Part shown: one piece after another, positions 28,151 through 40,200 of the stretch
Layout of the letters: the number at the start of each line of letters is the position of its first letter
Position numbering within the stretch: the first letter of the stretch is position 1
Source of the DNA: Diplolepis rosae
Lineage: Eukaryota > Arthropoda > Insecta > Hymenoptera > Diplolepididae
DNA length: 64,000 bases
Assembly (NCBI GenBank): GCA_030998225.1
Contig: JAPYXD010000678.1
Span: forward strand, 4,064,501-4,128,500
Reading direction: 5' to 3'
Position numbers and translations under genes: made by a program
Notes under the pieces: model-generated
Databases searched by the model: none
What the model was told of the DNA's origin: nothing
What the model saw: only the letters and a program-made list of their open reading frames with translations

Positions 28151-28706
28151 GAATGTTAAAATATGTGTTGAATATTTTCGATCAAAGAATGCAAAAAAAA
28201 AAACCTTTATGTAAATCTTGGTTAGAATGACCTCTTTATTACAATCTTAGATGTAACGCCCAGCAGAAACAAAAGTGAAATTGGTAAAGCGTATCAATTT
28301 TATGTTCATAGTTGCTGAAATGAAAACGAAAGTCCATGATGCCTCCACTATACGTATTCACTGGTGGCTTTCGAGAAATCGGAATCCTGCAGCGCGAAAA
28401 TTGAGTGAAAGCCGAGAAAATGTTACTTTTGGTTTATCGTTAAACATGCAATCCAATTGTTACCATATCAGACAAATTTTATTTTTTATTAAATAGCAAT
28501 AAATTTTAATCGTATTTAAAAAATAAAAATAAATCATTTGTATATATTGACCAAATAACAATTTTTTGAATTTATTATAAATAAATTTTATTCCTATGAT
28601 CAAGAAATTTATATACTTCAAATATCAAGTTTATTTGTGCCGGATAAACTTTGTATTTAATCCTAATGAAATTTTTATAAAATATAATTTTTAATTTATT
28701 TATATC
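28151..28706. other. no gene seen
   Basis: The piece 28255-28495 has a short + strand open frame (28275-28496) of less AT-rich base use (GAAATGAAAACGAAAGTCCA) that might be an old exon, but I recognise no family. The rest is AT-rich. Confidence 0.3.
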
Positions 28707-30976
28707 ACTTTTTACATTTTCATCATGGATGAGAAGGTATTGGGTTTATGTGAAAAATGACTTTCGATATTTTCATCAAATCTTTACGTTTTGAGACCCC
28801 CTGAGTCATAAAAAAGGGTTTTTACGAAAGTGTCTGTCTGTCTGTCTGTCTGTAGGTCGTGTGCGGCATAACTCTCGATAGAATTATCAGATTGAATTGA
28901 GCTTTGGTACACTTTATCGGAGCCGAAAAAGTAAGAACAAGTTCGTTAACCAGCCACATCCAATCAAAATTGAGGGGTTGAGCACCACTTTTGTGTTTTT
29001 GAAAATAATTTTTTGAAAAAATCAAAAATTTCAATACTGGTTTTACATAGTGCTCATAAATCTCTAAAAATTATCCTGATAACATTTTTCGATTAAATCA
29101 AAATTAGAAATGTCACAGCATATTCAAATTCGAAAAAAGTCAATATCAAAATTCCATTTTCCAGTTAAATTATACGAGATACGAAAAAACGTTATGATAC
29201 AATATTATTTTCTACATAAAGACCTACAAATTTGAATTGTAACATTTTTTCATAAGATGCATATATGTGAGATACGAAATAAGCGTTGTTCTGCAAAATC
29301 GTTTCCTTAAATAAATTCTACGATTGTTTTTCCTTTTTGAGAGATTTGGAAGAAAATAAATTATTTTAATCATGTAATTTATTAAAAAGTTACTGAAATG
29401 TATACAGAAAATCGAGCGCGAAGCGCGAGTGTCATGATGAGAATGTGTTCCTTAAGGCCGATAGAGCCTTAAGTAAATTGAATTTCCTGTTTCACTTAAT
29501 TTCAAAAAGAAATTGAGTGACTTCGAGGAAATGTGTAATTCACATCATCTGTAATATTATTATAAAATTGGTTTGAGCTTCATTATCAAATTATAATAAA
29601 TAAACTTGAATGTATGTGAAGAGCACAAGACCGAGCGCGAAGCGCGAGGTCCAGAAAAAACGGAGCGCGAAGCGCGACGTTCAAAAATTACGGAGCGCAA
29701 AGCGCGATGATCAAATCGCGCGCCCTAGGCGCGCTCAAACTTGCGAGCTGCGCTCGAAGCGCGCGATGAGAATGTGCCCGCGAAGCGGGCAGATTTTTTT
29801 TATTAAGAATATTTTTTTATCGACTTTGTTTCATAGAAAGTGTGGAAATTTTCATCTCGAATCAAATGAACCATGAAAAGTATGAATAATATGATTCCAC
29901 AAATAAAAAAGTTTGGAATTTTTATTTTACTTGTTTTATTCGAGATAAAATTTTTCAAATTTCACTGAAAAAAAGGAACTCGCAAAAAACAAATTTAAAA
30001 TAAAAAAAAACTAATAAAATAGTCAGTTCGAGCAACTTTTTTCCGACTGTCTGTCCAATTCTTCCTTAAGGCATTGTACAAATGTCTTCGTGAAGACAAG
30101 ACTTTCAGTTAAAAGGAATTTTAATACTGCTTATCATGATAAATTATCACGATAATAAAAGTCGTATTAAAACCAAATGATTCATATCAAGATAATATGC
30201 CAGGTTGACGTAAATTCCTTTATCACAGTCTGCGTACACATCAGCTGAATATGAACATATGTACATATAAAAATAACATATTACTATCTAATAATCTATG
30301 CCTTGATAATATATCACAGTAGTTTTGTGTTCCTTTGGAAATTTTGTATATTAAAAAAAGTTTAAAATTTTTAGTAAAATGAATCAATCGGATCACGTGA
30401 TTAAATTATACATTTATTCGTTCATATAAGTTAACTTTTTTAATTTACAAAGTATTTTTCTGAAAATTCAAGAAACAACAAAAGACAATAAAACACGTCT
30501 GTTAACTTCCTTTCAGTAAACATTTTGAAATAAATTTGAAAACTTATCGATAATTACAGTTACCTGTAAAATTTTTTGCAAAATTTTCACTCAAACGAAG
30601 TTGACAGACGTTTTCTATCGTGTTCTGTAGTATTTTCCAAAATTCTATTACTGGTTTCTGATAGTTCTCATAAATCTCTACAAATATCCTCATAACATTT
30701 TTCGATTAAACTAAAATTAGGAAAGTTATAGTATGTTAAAACTTGAAAAAAATTAATATCTACATTGCATCATTTTTTAGTAAAATTATACGAAACAGAA
30801 AAAAAAGTTATGATACAAACTTGCTTACTACATAAATATCTACAAGTTTGAATCGCAACATTTTTCCATAAGATGTATATTTTTCTTTCTAAATTAAAAA
30901 AAATACGATTGAAAATCCAAAATTCAATTTTTTAACAATAATATGTAAAATTCGAAAAAACGCAAGTTTAAAAAAT

Positions 30977-31773
30977 TGAGGAGTTATATTCAATAAGGCG
31001 ACAGGCGCTCGAAAACCTGTAAAAGTATTGTCCGCCCCGTGATGTCATAGTCAAAGATTGAAAATCGAAATTCGAAAAAACCAAAAACATGGTTTTATAG
31101 CTCGTGAAAAAGGAATGTTAGTTTCCTCTTACAGTTTTTTTATAACGTTGCAAATTTTCGAGTAAATCAATAAAAAGTGTGTTGGTTTTAAAGCATAGAA
31201 ACCATGTTTTATTTCAATCCACTCGCCTCGAAAAATTCATTAATTAACGGATTGCGAAGTTTTTTTTTGCGTTCTACTCGTGAATCTCTGGCGGAGGCGA
31301 CAGTGCTTGCAAAAAATTTTTTTGTTCATTGTTAACTGGTTTTTTTTTAATCCGAAGAAAAAACTATGTTTTTCGAGCTTCGGACCGAAAAAGTGAGCGA
31401 GGAATTTTGAGCTACAGTAAACTTCCCGTGAACAAGTTGATCATTAGTATATGGAGCAACTTTTTGGAAAATATCAACTCAATTGAACAATTACTTTCGA
31501 AAATACGGGTTGAACGCAAATGCGAATTAGGTTTTGACGCGATTTTACCGGTTTTGTAACAATGCAAGCGCGCCGATGAAAATTTGCAACGTTATAAAAA
31601 AACTGTAAGAGGAAACTAACATTCATTTTTCACGAGCTATAAAACCATGTTTTTGGTTTTTTCGAATTTCGATTTTCAATTTTTGACTATGACATCACGA
31701 GGCGGACAATACTTTTACAGGTTTTCGAGCGCCTGTCGCCTTATTGAATATAACTCCTCAATTGTTTGTTTCA
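30977..31773. mobile_element. MITE with about 190-bp terminal inverted repeats
   Basis: Ends GAGGAGTTATATTCAATAAG and inverse. The arms 30977-31180 and 31570-31773 match over most of their length (GCGACAGGCGCTCGAAAACC, GTCCGCC, AACATGGTTTTATAGC). The 390-bp middle has one chance open frame (31329-31559). Nested in the foldback structure. Confidence 0.7.
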
Positions 31774-31811
31774 ATAAGCCCTATTGTCTGACACAATTTC
31801 TGATAAAACGT

Positions 31812-32034
31812 ACTCTCTGAATCTGAATCAGTCAAATTTTCACTAATTAAATCAGTGATTTGTATTTTCACTGATTCAGCAGTGAAAAAGACATTTTTCA
31901 CTGTTAAATCAGTTAATTTTTACAAAAGTAATCAGTGAAATTTAACTGATTTACTGTAACCTTCTTTTGGCTACTTGAATTAGTGAAATTTCACCTATAA
32001 TCAGTAGATTTTGACTGATTCAGGCTAAGAGAGT
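31812..32034. mobile_element. MITE of the CTCTCTAAATCTGAATCAGT family
   Basis: Begins ACTCTCTGAATCTGAATCAG and ends ACTGATTCAGGCTAAGAGAG, with ACTGATT/AATCAGT words between. Nested in the foldback structure. Confidence 0.65.
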
Positions 32035-32409
32035 AGATTTTTCATTTTAATTTAAAAAAATACGATTAAAATTTTAAAATTTCATTATTTAAACAAAATA
32101 TGTGACATACGAAAAAAACGTTGAGATGCTAAATTGTTGGCCTAAATGAGGTCTACAAATCCTATGTATGACATTTTTTGACAAGATATATTTATGTTTT
32201 GATTTTAAATATTAAAAATAAAAAATTCCATTTTTTTACCAAAATATGCGAGATACAAAATAAGCGTTGAAACAAAAAATTGTTTGCTTAAAAACAGTCT
32301 ACGAATTTTTTCCTTGTTTAGATATTTGGAAGAAAATAGATTTTTTTAAACCATGTAAATGATTAGAAAGTTAGAAAATTGTATACAGAAAATCGAGCGG
32401 GGAGCGCGA

Positions 32410-32851
32410 CCCTGGCGAAAGAATCGGATTAAAATTAATTCCGAGTCAATCAGAATTATTCCGATTCATTCCGATATCTGTATCCGAACCAATTCGAATC
32501 ATTCCGAACCAATCCGAAAAACTTTTTGTATCTCGTTTGATGAAAAATGGTTAAAAATCTATCTGACATAATCCGATTAATTCCAAGACATCAATCCGAA
32601 ACCAAGTTTTCAGTCCAGATTAATCTGAGTCAATCCGAATAAATACAAGGTCGGAATGATTTGGATTGATTCTGATTGATAATTCGGTTTGGATAAATCC
32701 AATGTCGAATTGATTTGGATTGATCTGGATTGAAAACTTGGTTTCGGATTGGTTCGGAATGATTCGAATTGGCTCGGATACAGATATCGGAATGAATCGG
32801 AATAGTTCTGATTGACTCGGAATGAATTTCAATACGATACTTTCGCCAGGG
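32410..32851. mobile_element. CCCTGGCG-type MITE, intact copy
   Basis: Terminal inverted repeats CCCTGGCGAAAG and CTTTCGCCAGGG. The flanks are GA on both sides, and removing the element restores the GCGCGAGTGTCATG of the foldback arm at 29425, so the target duplication is 2 bp. The body is a palindrome of ATTCATTCCGA and TCGGAATGAAT words. Confidence 0.75.
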
Positions 32852-33068
32852 GAGTGTCATGATGCGTGAATATGTTCCTTAAGGCTGATAGAGCCTTAAG
32901 TAAATTTAATTTCCGTTCTCATTTGAAATCAAAAACAAATTAAGTAATTTTGAGAAAAAGTAATTCACATCTACAATATTATAAAATTTACTTTGAGCTT
33001 CAATATCAAATTACAATAAATAAACTTACGTGTATGTGCGAAGAACATAAGACAGAGCGCGAAGCGTG

Positions 33069-33365
33069 CTCTCTAAATATGAATCAGTCAAATTTTCACT
33101 GATTAAATCAGTGATTCGCCTTTTCACTGATTTACCAGTGAAAAAATATTTTTCACTGTTAAATAAGTTAATTTTCACTGTTCGAATCAGTTATAAAAAT
33201 ATATTTTACTGTTAAATCACTTAATTTTCACTGAATTAATCACATAATTTTCACTGAATTAATCAGTTAAATTTGACTGATTAACAGTAATTTCTTTTTA
33301 GCTATTTGAATCAATAAAATTTCACTGATAATCAGTAGATTTTAACTGATTTAGATTTAGATAGT
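33069..33365. mobile_element. MITE of the CTCTCTAAATATGAATCAGT family
   Basis: Ends CTCTCTAAATATGAATCAGT and ACTGATTTAGATTTAGATAG, interrupting a GAGCGCGAAGCG word of the foldback structure. Internal ACTGATT/AATCAGT words. Confidence 0.65.
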
Positions 33366-34926
33366 AATATCCAAACAGAACAGAGCGCGAAGCACGACGA
33401 TCGAATTTTTACTAAATAGAAATTAACAGACATACTTAATTGCCTTTTTTTACGTTTCCCAAATTTTGAGGAAAATACTTAGTAAATTTAAAAAGTTATC
33501 TTTTATAAACGAATAAATGTATAATTTGAAAATTTTTCAATCAAACTAAGTTGACAGACGTTCTTAATCGTTCTTGCACGCGATTTGATCGTCGCGCTTC
33601 GCGCTCCGTTCTTTCTGGACCTCGCGCTTCGCGCTCGGTCTTGTGCTCTTCGCATACATTTAAGTTTATTTATTATAATTTGATACTGAAGCTCAAACCA
33701 ATTTTATAATAATATTACAGATGATGTGAATTACACATTTTCTCAAAGTCACTCAATTTATTTTTGAATTTAAGTGAAACAGGAAATTCAATTTACTTAA
33801 GGCTCTATCAGCCTTAAGGAACACATTCTCATCATGGCGCTCGCGCTTCGCGCTCGATTTTCTGTATACATTTCAGTAACTTTTTAATAAATTACATGAT
33901 TAAAATAATTTATTTTCTTCCAAATCTCTCAAAAAGAAAAAACAATCGTAGACTTTATTTTAGGAAACGATTTTGCAGAACAACGCTTATTTCGTATCTC
34001 ACATATTTTGGTGAAAAAAATCGAATTTTTTTAATATTAAAAATCAAAACATAAAATATGCATTCGGTCCCGAAATGTTTTAATGAGAATTTGTAGACCT
34101 CATTTAGGCAAACAATTTTCCATCTAAACGTTTTTTTTTTGTATCTCACATATTTTGTCTGAAAAATGGAATTTTTAAATTTTAATCGTATTTTTTGGAA
34201 TTGAAACGAAAAATATATGTTTCATCAGAAACTGTGTCGGACAAAATTTGTAGATCTTTTTGAAACGAACAACTTTGTATTCTTACGTTTTTTTCGTATT
34301 TCGAATATTATTGTTAAAAAATTGAATTTTGGATTTTCAATAGTTTTTTTTTTTAATTAAAAAGAAAAATATGCATCTTATGAAAAAATGTTACAATTCA
34401 AATTTGTAGGACTTTATGTAGAAAATAATATTGTATCATAACGTTTTTTCGTATCTCGTATAATTTAACTGGAAAATGGAATTTTGATATTGACTTTTTT
34501 CGAATTTGAATATGCTGTGACATTTCTAATTTTGATTTAATCGAAAAATGTTATCAGGATAATTTTTAGAGATTTATGAGCACTATCTAAAACCAGTATT
34601 GAAATTTTTGATTTTTTCAAAAAGTTAATTTCAAAAACACAAAAGTAGTGCTCAATCCCTCAATTTTGATTGGATGTGGCTGGTTAACGAACTTGTCCTT
34701 ACTTTTTCGGCTCCGATAAAGTGTACCAAAGCTCAATTCAATCTGATAATTCTGTCGAGAGTTATGCCGCACACGACCTACAGACAGACAGACAGACAGA
34801 CACTTTCGTAAAAACCCTTTTTTCGGACTCAGGGGGTCTCAAAACGTAAAGATTTGATGAAATTTTCGAAAGTCATTTTTCACATAAAACCAATACTTTC
34901 TCATCCATGATGAGAATGTAAAAAGT

Positions 34927-36897
34927 TATCTTACACGAACTTTTACAAGAATTTGGTCACGTGATCTGGTTGATCCATTGCCTTAAAACTGACAGCAAAA
35001 AGTTTGCGTTATCAATTTGCTTGTCGAGATAAATGATAAAGATTTAAACTTTTGAAGTTTTTTCAAAGTTTCAGTGAAGTTGAGAATAAATTCTGAGACA
35101 AAGGAACCTTTAAAATTGAGAATAGAGAATATGAAGACAGATCTGAGCTCCCACATTTATTGTAAGCATCCCGTTATACTAGAGATCTCGCAACGGTAAA
35201 GGTGAGAGAGTTCCTTGCAACGATCTTTAGATCTTGATCACTGCTTGTTCGTTTCTGCATTCAGAGTAAAACAAATAAGTTCACTGTCCTGATTTCCCCC
35301 GAATGAGTATATAAATAAACAATTTTATTCTATATTTCGTTAAATTTTTTAATCTTGATAACTATAGGTAATTTGAAATGTTTTACATGATTATTTGAAG
35401 ATTAAAATTTTCCAAAAAGACTTTTGGCGTTTTAATGAAATGCTATTTTAATTTTCGAAGAAAAGAAAATATTTATTTTTTTATACATTCAAAATCTGCG
35501 ATCTATTTCCAAATTTGGTAAACTGCTGTTTTAAAAATATAAAATATTATTTAAATTATTGAAAATGTTTTTATTAGAGAGCTTTGAATAATTGTTGGGG
35601 AGAAGTAAATAAGAAAAAGATTGTACTATCTGCCTTTAATGAATGGGAAAATTAATTTAAAATCGTTGCATTCGGTTCATTCACCTTGTTCTCGATCTGG
35701 ACCAGCTGTTAAACACGACGGTTTTCTTTCTGTTAAGAGTCAGGTAGAGAAAGAAGGGACGAAAAACAGTGAGAGACGAAGGCGGGCCATTTATACCATT
35801 TAAAACTTATCTATCGGAAATGCACTTTCGGCGTCTATATAAAGTATTTTGACTCCAAAAATAAATTATTTGATTCTATTACCAAATGGTTTGAAAGTTT
35901 TTGCTATTAAGACTAAATTTTAATTAAAAATTTTTATTAAAATACTATAATGTTTTGCAAATATTATTAAGAGTAGGGGCCATTGAAATTTGAATAAACT
36001 GAAACATATGCATGACATTGTTGACATTTTTCGCAACTTTTTATATTTATCTCGTCACTATGTAGAAATATCGTGAAGTCAACCCAAATATTGTTTGAAA
36101 ACAAAAAGTGCCTATAGAAAAAGTTATTGAATTTAGTATATATACTCATACAAATATTTTGTTCATTGGGCAAAAGCGATTTTCTGTATACATTTCTCTA
36201 ACTTTCTAATAATTTACATGATTAAAAAAAATCGATTTTCTTCCAAATATCTAAAAAAGGATAAAATATTGTAGACTGTTTTTAAGCAAACAATTTTTTG
36301 TTTTAACTCTTATTTTGTATCACATATTTTGGTAAAAAAATGGAATTTTTGATTTTTAATAATTAAAATCAAAACATAAATATATCTTGTCAAAAAATGT
36401 CATACAGAGGATTTGTAGACATCATTTAGGCAAATAATTTTTCATCTCAACGTTTTTTTCGTATGTCTCATATTTTGTTTAAATATTGAAATTTTAAAAT
36501 TTTAATCGTATTTTTTAAAATTAAAATGAAAAATCTACGTTTTATCAGAAACTATGTTAGACGAAAAATGGGGGGCTTATTATAACGAACAATTTTTTTA
36601 TACTTGCATTTTTTCGTATTTTACATATTATTGTTAAAAATTAAATTTTGGATTTTCAATAGTATTTTTTTTTTATGTTAAAACGACAGTTACAGTGAAT
36701 TAAGCACATTTTTTGATTGAATCTAATAAATTCTTGAAATTAATTAAAGTTACTCAAATATTTGTTTAGATCAAAAAAATTTTTGGTGCAATCAACCAAA
36801 TTTTACTAACCAAAGAATTTTGTGTCCGTATAACAAAATACCATAGTAGAACCAAAACAAAATTTGTCGATTTAACAAAATTTTGTTCTGTGTGTAA

Positions 36898-36940
<43 letters not shown>

Positions 36941-37227
36941 TATATATATATATGTATTATTTATATATAATAATATAATAAATATATACAAATTTATTAT
37001 AAAATTTTCATAACTGGAAATAAGTCGTATATGCTTTTTCTCTAAGGAGAATTGCAAATGATGCTCCGTTAGCTTGAAAGAAGCAACAAAAGTGCGAGAT
37101 TGTGAAGCGGTCGATGAAGCTTCTATGTGTTGCTAATTTACGAAGGACGCCAAAACTTTCGTTCTTTTCAAATAATTTATTCTATGGAAATTTTTGTAAT
37201 GACAAAAAATTATTTTAATTTTTTCAG
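34927..37227. other. region upstream of myosin VI
   Basis: No coding exon found. 35100-35330 is less AT-rich (GAGATCTCGCAACGGTAAAG, a donor-like GGTAAAGG) and could hold an untranslated first exon of myosin VI. 36180-36680 repeats the 165-bp field units. A MITE-like block with TTTTGATTGAATC lies at 36700-36890, followed by a TA microsatellite (36904-36955). The acceptor TTTTTTCAG at 37219-37227 opens the first coding exon. Confidence 0.4.
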
Positions 37228-37239
37228 TCGATCGGAGCG

Positions 37240-40200
37240 ATGGAGAATCAGCAGGTCTGGGTGAGAGATCCCCAGGAGGGATTCATTATCAGTAAGTTTA
37301 CTGACATGATCGATGGTGATGCCCTTATCGTTCCTCTGGATTCCAAGTACCCTCAACGCACTTGTCCTCTGGACGAAGTTTACCCTGCTGGCGAATACAC
37401 CAAAGATGTTGAAGACAATTGTAAGCAAAAGAAAAATGATCACGCAATTGATTGCATTAATTTCAGAATTAAATTATACATTTTGAAAATCATCAGTTAA
37501 TTTAGATGATCTTAAAATTGAAATGATAAAATTGTCTTATTTTTGTAATAGGTGCCTTGATGTACCTGAATGAAGCCACCCTTCTAAATAATATACGTAC
37601 TCGTTATTTCAAAGATAGAATATACGTAAGTATCAAAAATCCTAGTACTTGAATAATTATTAAATAATTTTTTGAATTACTTTGAAATATCTTCTAATTA
37701 ACTTTTCTAAAATAAGCAAAGCATTTTTAAACGCTTGAGAAAATAGATTAGAAAATGAAAGAAGTATGTTAATTTTAGACATACGTCGCCAATATCTTAA
37801 TTGCCGTGAATCCTTACTACGAGGTGAAAGAACTTTACTCACCTCGAACCATCAAGGCCTATCAGGGAAAATCTTTGGGAGAAACTCCTCCTCACGTTTT
37901 TGCGATTGGTAAGTATTTTCTGAAGAAAAGGAACTTCACTACCATAAAGAATCGTTCGTCATTAAAAGCAAAGACCTGTATTATTACTAAACGTTTCCAC
38001 TTTTCTTCCAGCCGACAAAGCATTCAGGGACATGAAAGTGTTGAAGCAATCGCAAAGTATAATAGTTTCGGGCGAGTCAGGCGCTGGAAAAACTGAATCC
38101 ACGAAATATCTTCTCCGATACTTGTGTGATCTTTGGGGATCAACGGCTGGTCCAGTTGAGCAAAAAATTCTAGATGGTAATGATCAGTCATCTTTTTATT
38201 CCTTCTTCAAAAATGCATTTTAAATATCTTGAATTGTTCAATTTTCATTTTGATGACTCTGACCGAATTTCATTGTTACAGCCACTCCTGTACTGGAAGC
38301 CTTTGGAAATGCAAAAACTAAACGAAATAACAATAGTTCTCGCTTTGGCAAGTTCATGGAAGTACATTTCGATGCCAAGTGCCAAGTCGTAGGTGGTTAC
38401 ATTTCACACTATCTCTTGGAAAAATCTAGAGTCTGTCTCCAGAGTTCTGACGAGAGAAATTATCACGTCTTCTATATGATGTGTGCTGGAGCTCCTCCTG
38501 CGCTTCGTACCAAACTTGGTATCACCAAACCTGATGATTATCATTACCTCAAGAATGGTTGTACTCAATATTTCTGTAATAGCGCATCAGGGAAGAAATT
38601 AAATAATGTACAAAACAGTCAGGATCAAAAAAGTAAAGGGAGTCTTCATGATCCAATTCTTGATGATGTCGAAGGATTTGCTGCGATGGATCAGGTAGGA
38701 TGAAATTAATTTTATACAAACCAGAAGCGTTAGATATATATTAAAGAGAACAAAATATTTTTATAGGCATTAAGTCGACTTGGTTTTTCTGATGCTGAAA
38801 AAATGGAAATTTACACGATGGTCGCAGCAGTTCTTCATCTTGGCAACATCACCTTTGAAGATAATCCAGAAGATACTAAAGGTGGTTCCAGAATAACTGG
38901 GAACTCAGAGAAGGCAGTTTTGATGACAGCTAAATTATTATCTGTCGATCCTGAAGAACTTCGACAATCGCTCGTTTCTAAAGTCATGCAAACGAGTCGC
39001 GGAGGCATCAAGGGAACTGTAATTATGTATGTAAAAAAGGAGGATAGCTCAAAGTAGAAAGTGAGTTTAACTCACTAGAAAATATGTCTTTTACAAACAG
39101 AAACTAATTTGAGTAATTATGTTTAACAACAGGGTACCTTTGAAAGTTTACGAAGCAAACAATGCTAGAGATGCCCTTGCCAAAGCTATTTACAGTAAAC
39201 TTTTTGATCACATTGTGGCTCGGATCAACAAAAGTATTCCCTTCAAAGCTTCCAGTTACTATATTGGTGTTCTTGATATTGCTGGATTTGGTAAATAACT
39301 TTATTTTATTTCAATTATTCTGCAAGTGAAATGATTGAATATTGAAATTAATTTAATTTAATTTAGAATACTTCAAGGTGAATAGCTTCGAACAATTTTG
39401 TATAAATTATTGTAACGAGAAACTGCAGCAGTTTTTTAATGAAAGAATCCTAAAGTACGAGCAAGAACTATATGCTAAAGAATCACTTAATGTTCCAAAG
39501 ATCTCGTACGTGGACAATCAGGACTGTATTGGTTGGTAACTTTAAGATGATCAGTTTAATTTCAAGTAGTAGCAGTTTTTATATTCATGTTCGATGTTTC
39601 AGATCTCATTGAATCCAAAAATACTGGTATCTTTAGTTTACTTGATGAAGAATCAAGGCTCCCAACCCACAGCTTCGCCCACTTCACTAGTGAAGTTCAT
39701 CGAACCTGGAATGGCCACTTTAGAATTACTTTGCCTCGGACTTCAAAGTTAAAGGCGCATCGAGAACTTCGAGATGACGAGGGATTTGTGATTCGACACT
39801 TTGCTGGCGGAGTTTGCTATCAAACAGTAAATATTTGACTTTATTTGGAAACTATATAAAGTTGAATGCTGGGAAGCTTTCTTTGAAAGGACAAAAATGC
39901 ACCAGAGTGAAATTGAAATAAGCAATTTTCCGTAATTTATTTTTATATTCTAGAATCAATTTATTGAAAAAAACAACGATGCTCTTCACGCCTCATTAGA
40001 AGGTCTAATCCAGGAAAGTGGCAACATGTTCCTTCGTACCCAATTCGCCAATCACTCTAGTCAAAAGGGGAAGCTGACATTCATCAGCGTCGGTAGCAAA
40101 TTCAAAACACAATTAGGCGAGTTGATGGATAAACTTAAAAGTAATGTAAGTTGCTATTTAGATATCGTTGATTTAAAATAATATCTACTTTTGATTCATT

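Larger units (their letters stand above)
28707..34926. mobile_element. 6.2-kb foldback structure with kilobase inverted arms
   Basis: The left arm (about 28707-29730) and the right arm (about 33580-34926) are inverted copies: CTTTTTACATTTTCATCATG opens one and its near inverse closes the other. Each arm has, in order, a GTCT tetranucleotide run, 165-bp field units, AAATCGAGCGCGAAGCGCGA, a TTAAGGC..GCCTTAA hairpin and further GCGCGAAGCGCG words. The right arm has about two more field units. No transposase gene is inside; three other MITEs and a second partial arm copy (32380-33070) are nested. This resembles Foldback/Galileo-type elements, but the superfamily is open. Confidence 0.6.

Noticed and set aside
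28275..28496. short coding exon on the + strand
   Set aside because: Base composition is exon-like for about 150 nt but no splice pair or recognisable domain supports it.
31329..31559. 76-codon frame in a MITE
   Set aside because: Lies in the unique centre of a palindromic element, no domain, no sign of selection.
32620..32860. small frames rich in Ile, Arg, Asn, Ser and Pro (also near 47701, 53566)
   Set aside because: They are translations of the CCCTGGCG MITE palindrome in several frames and orientations.
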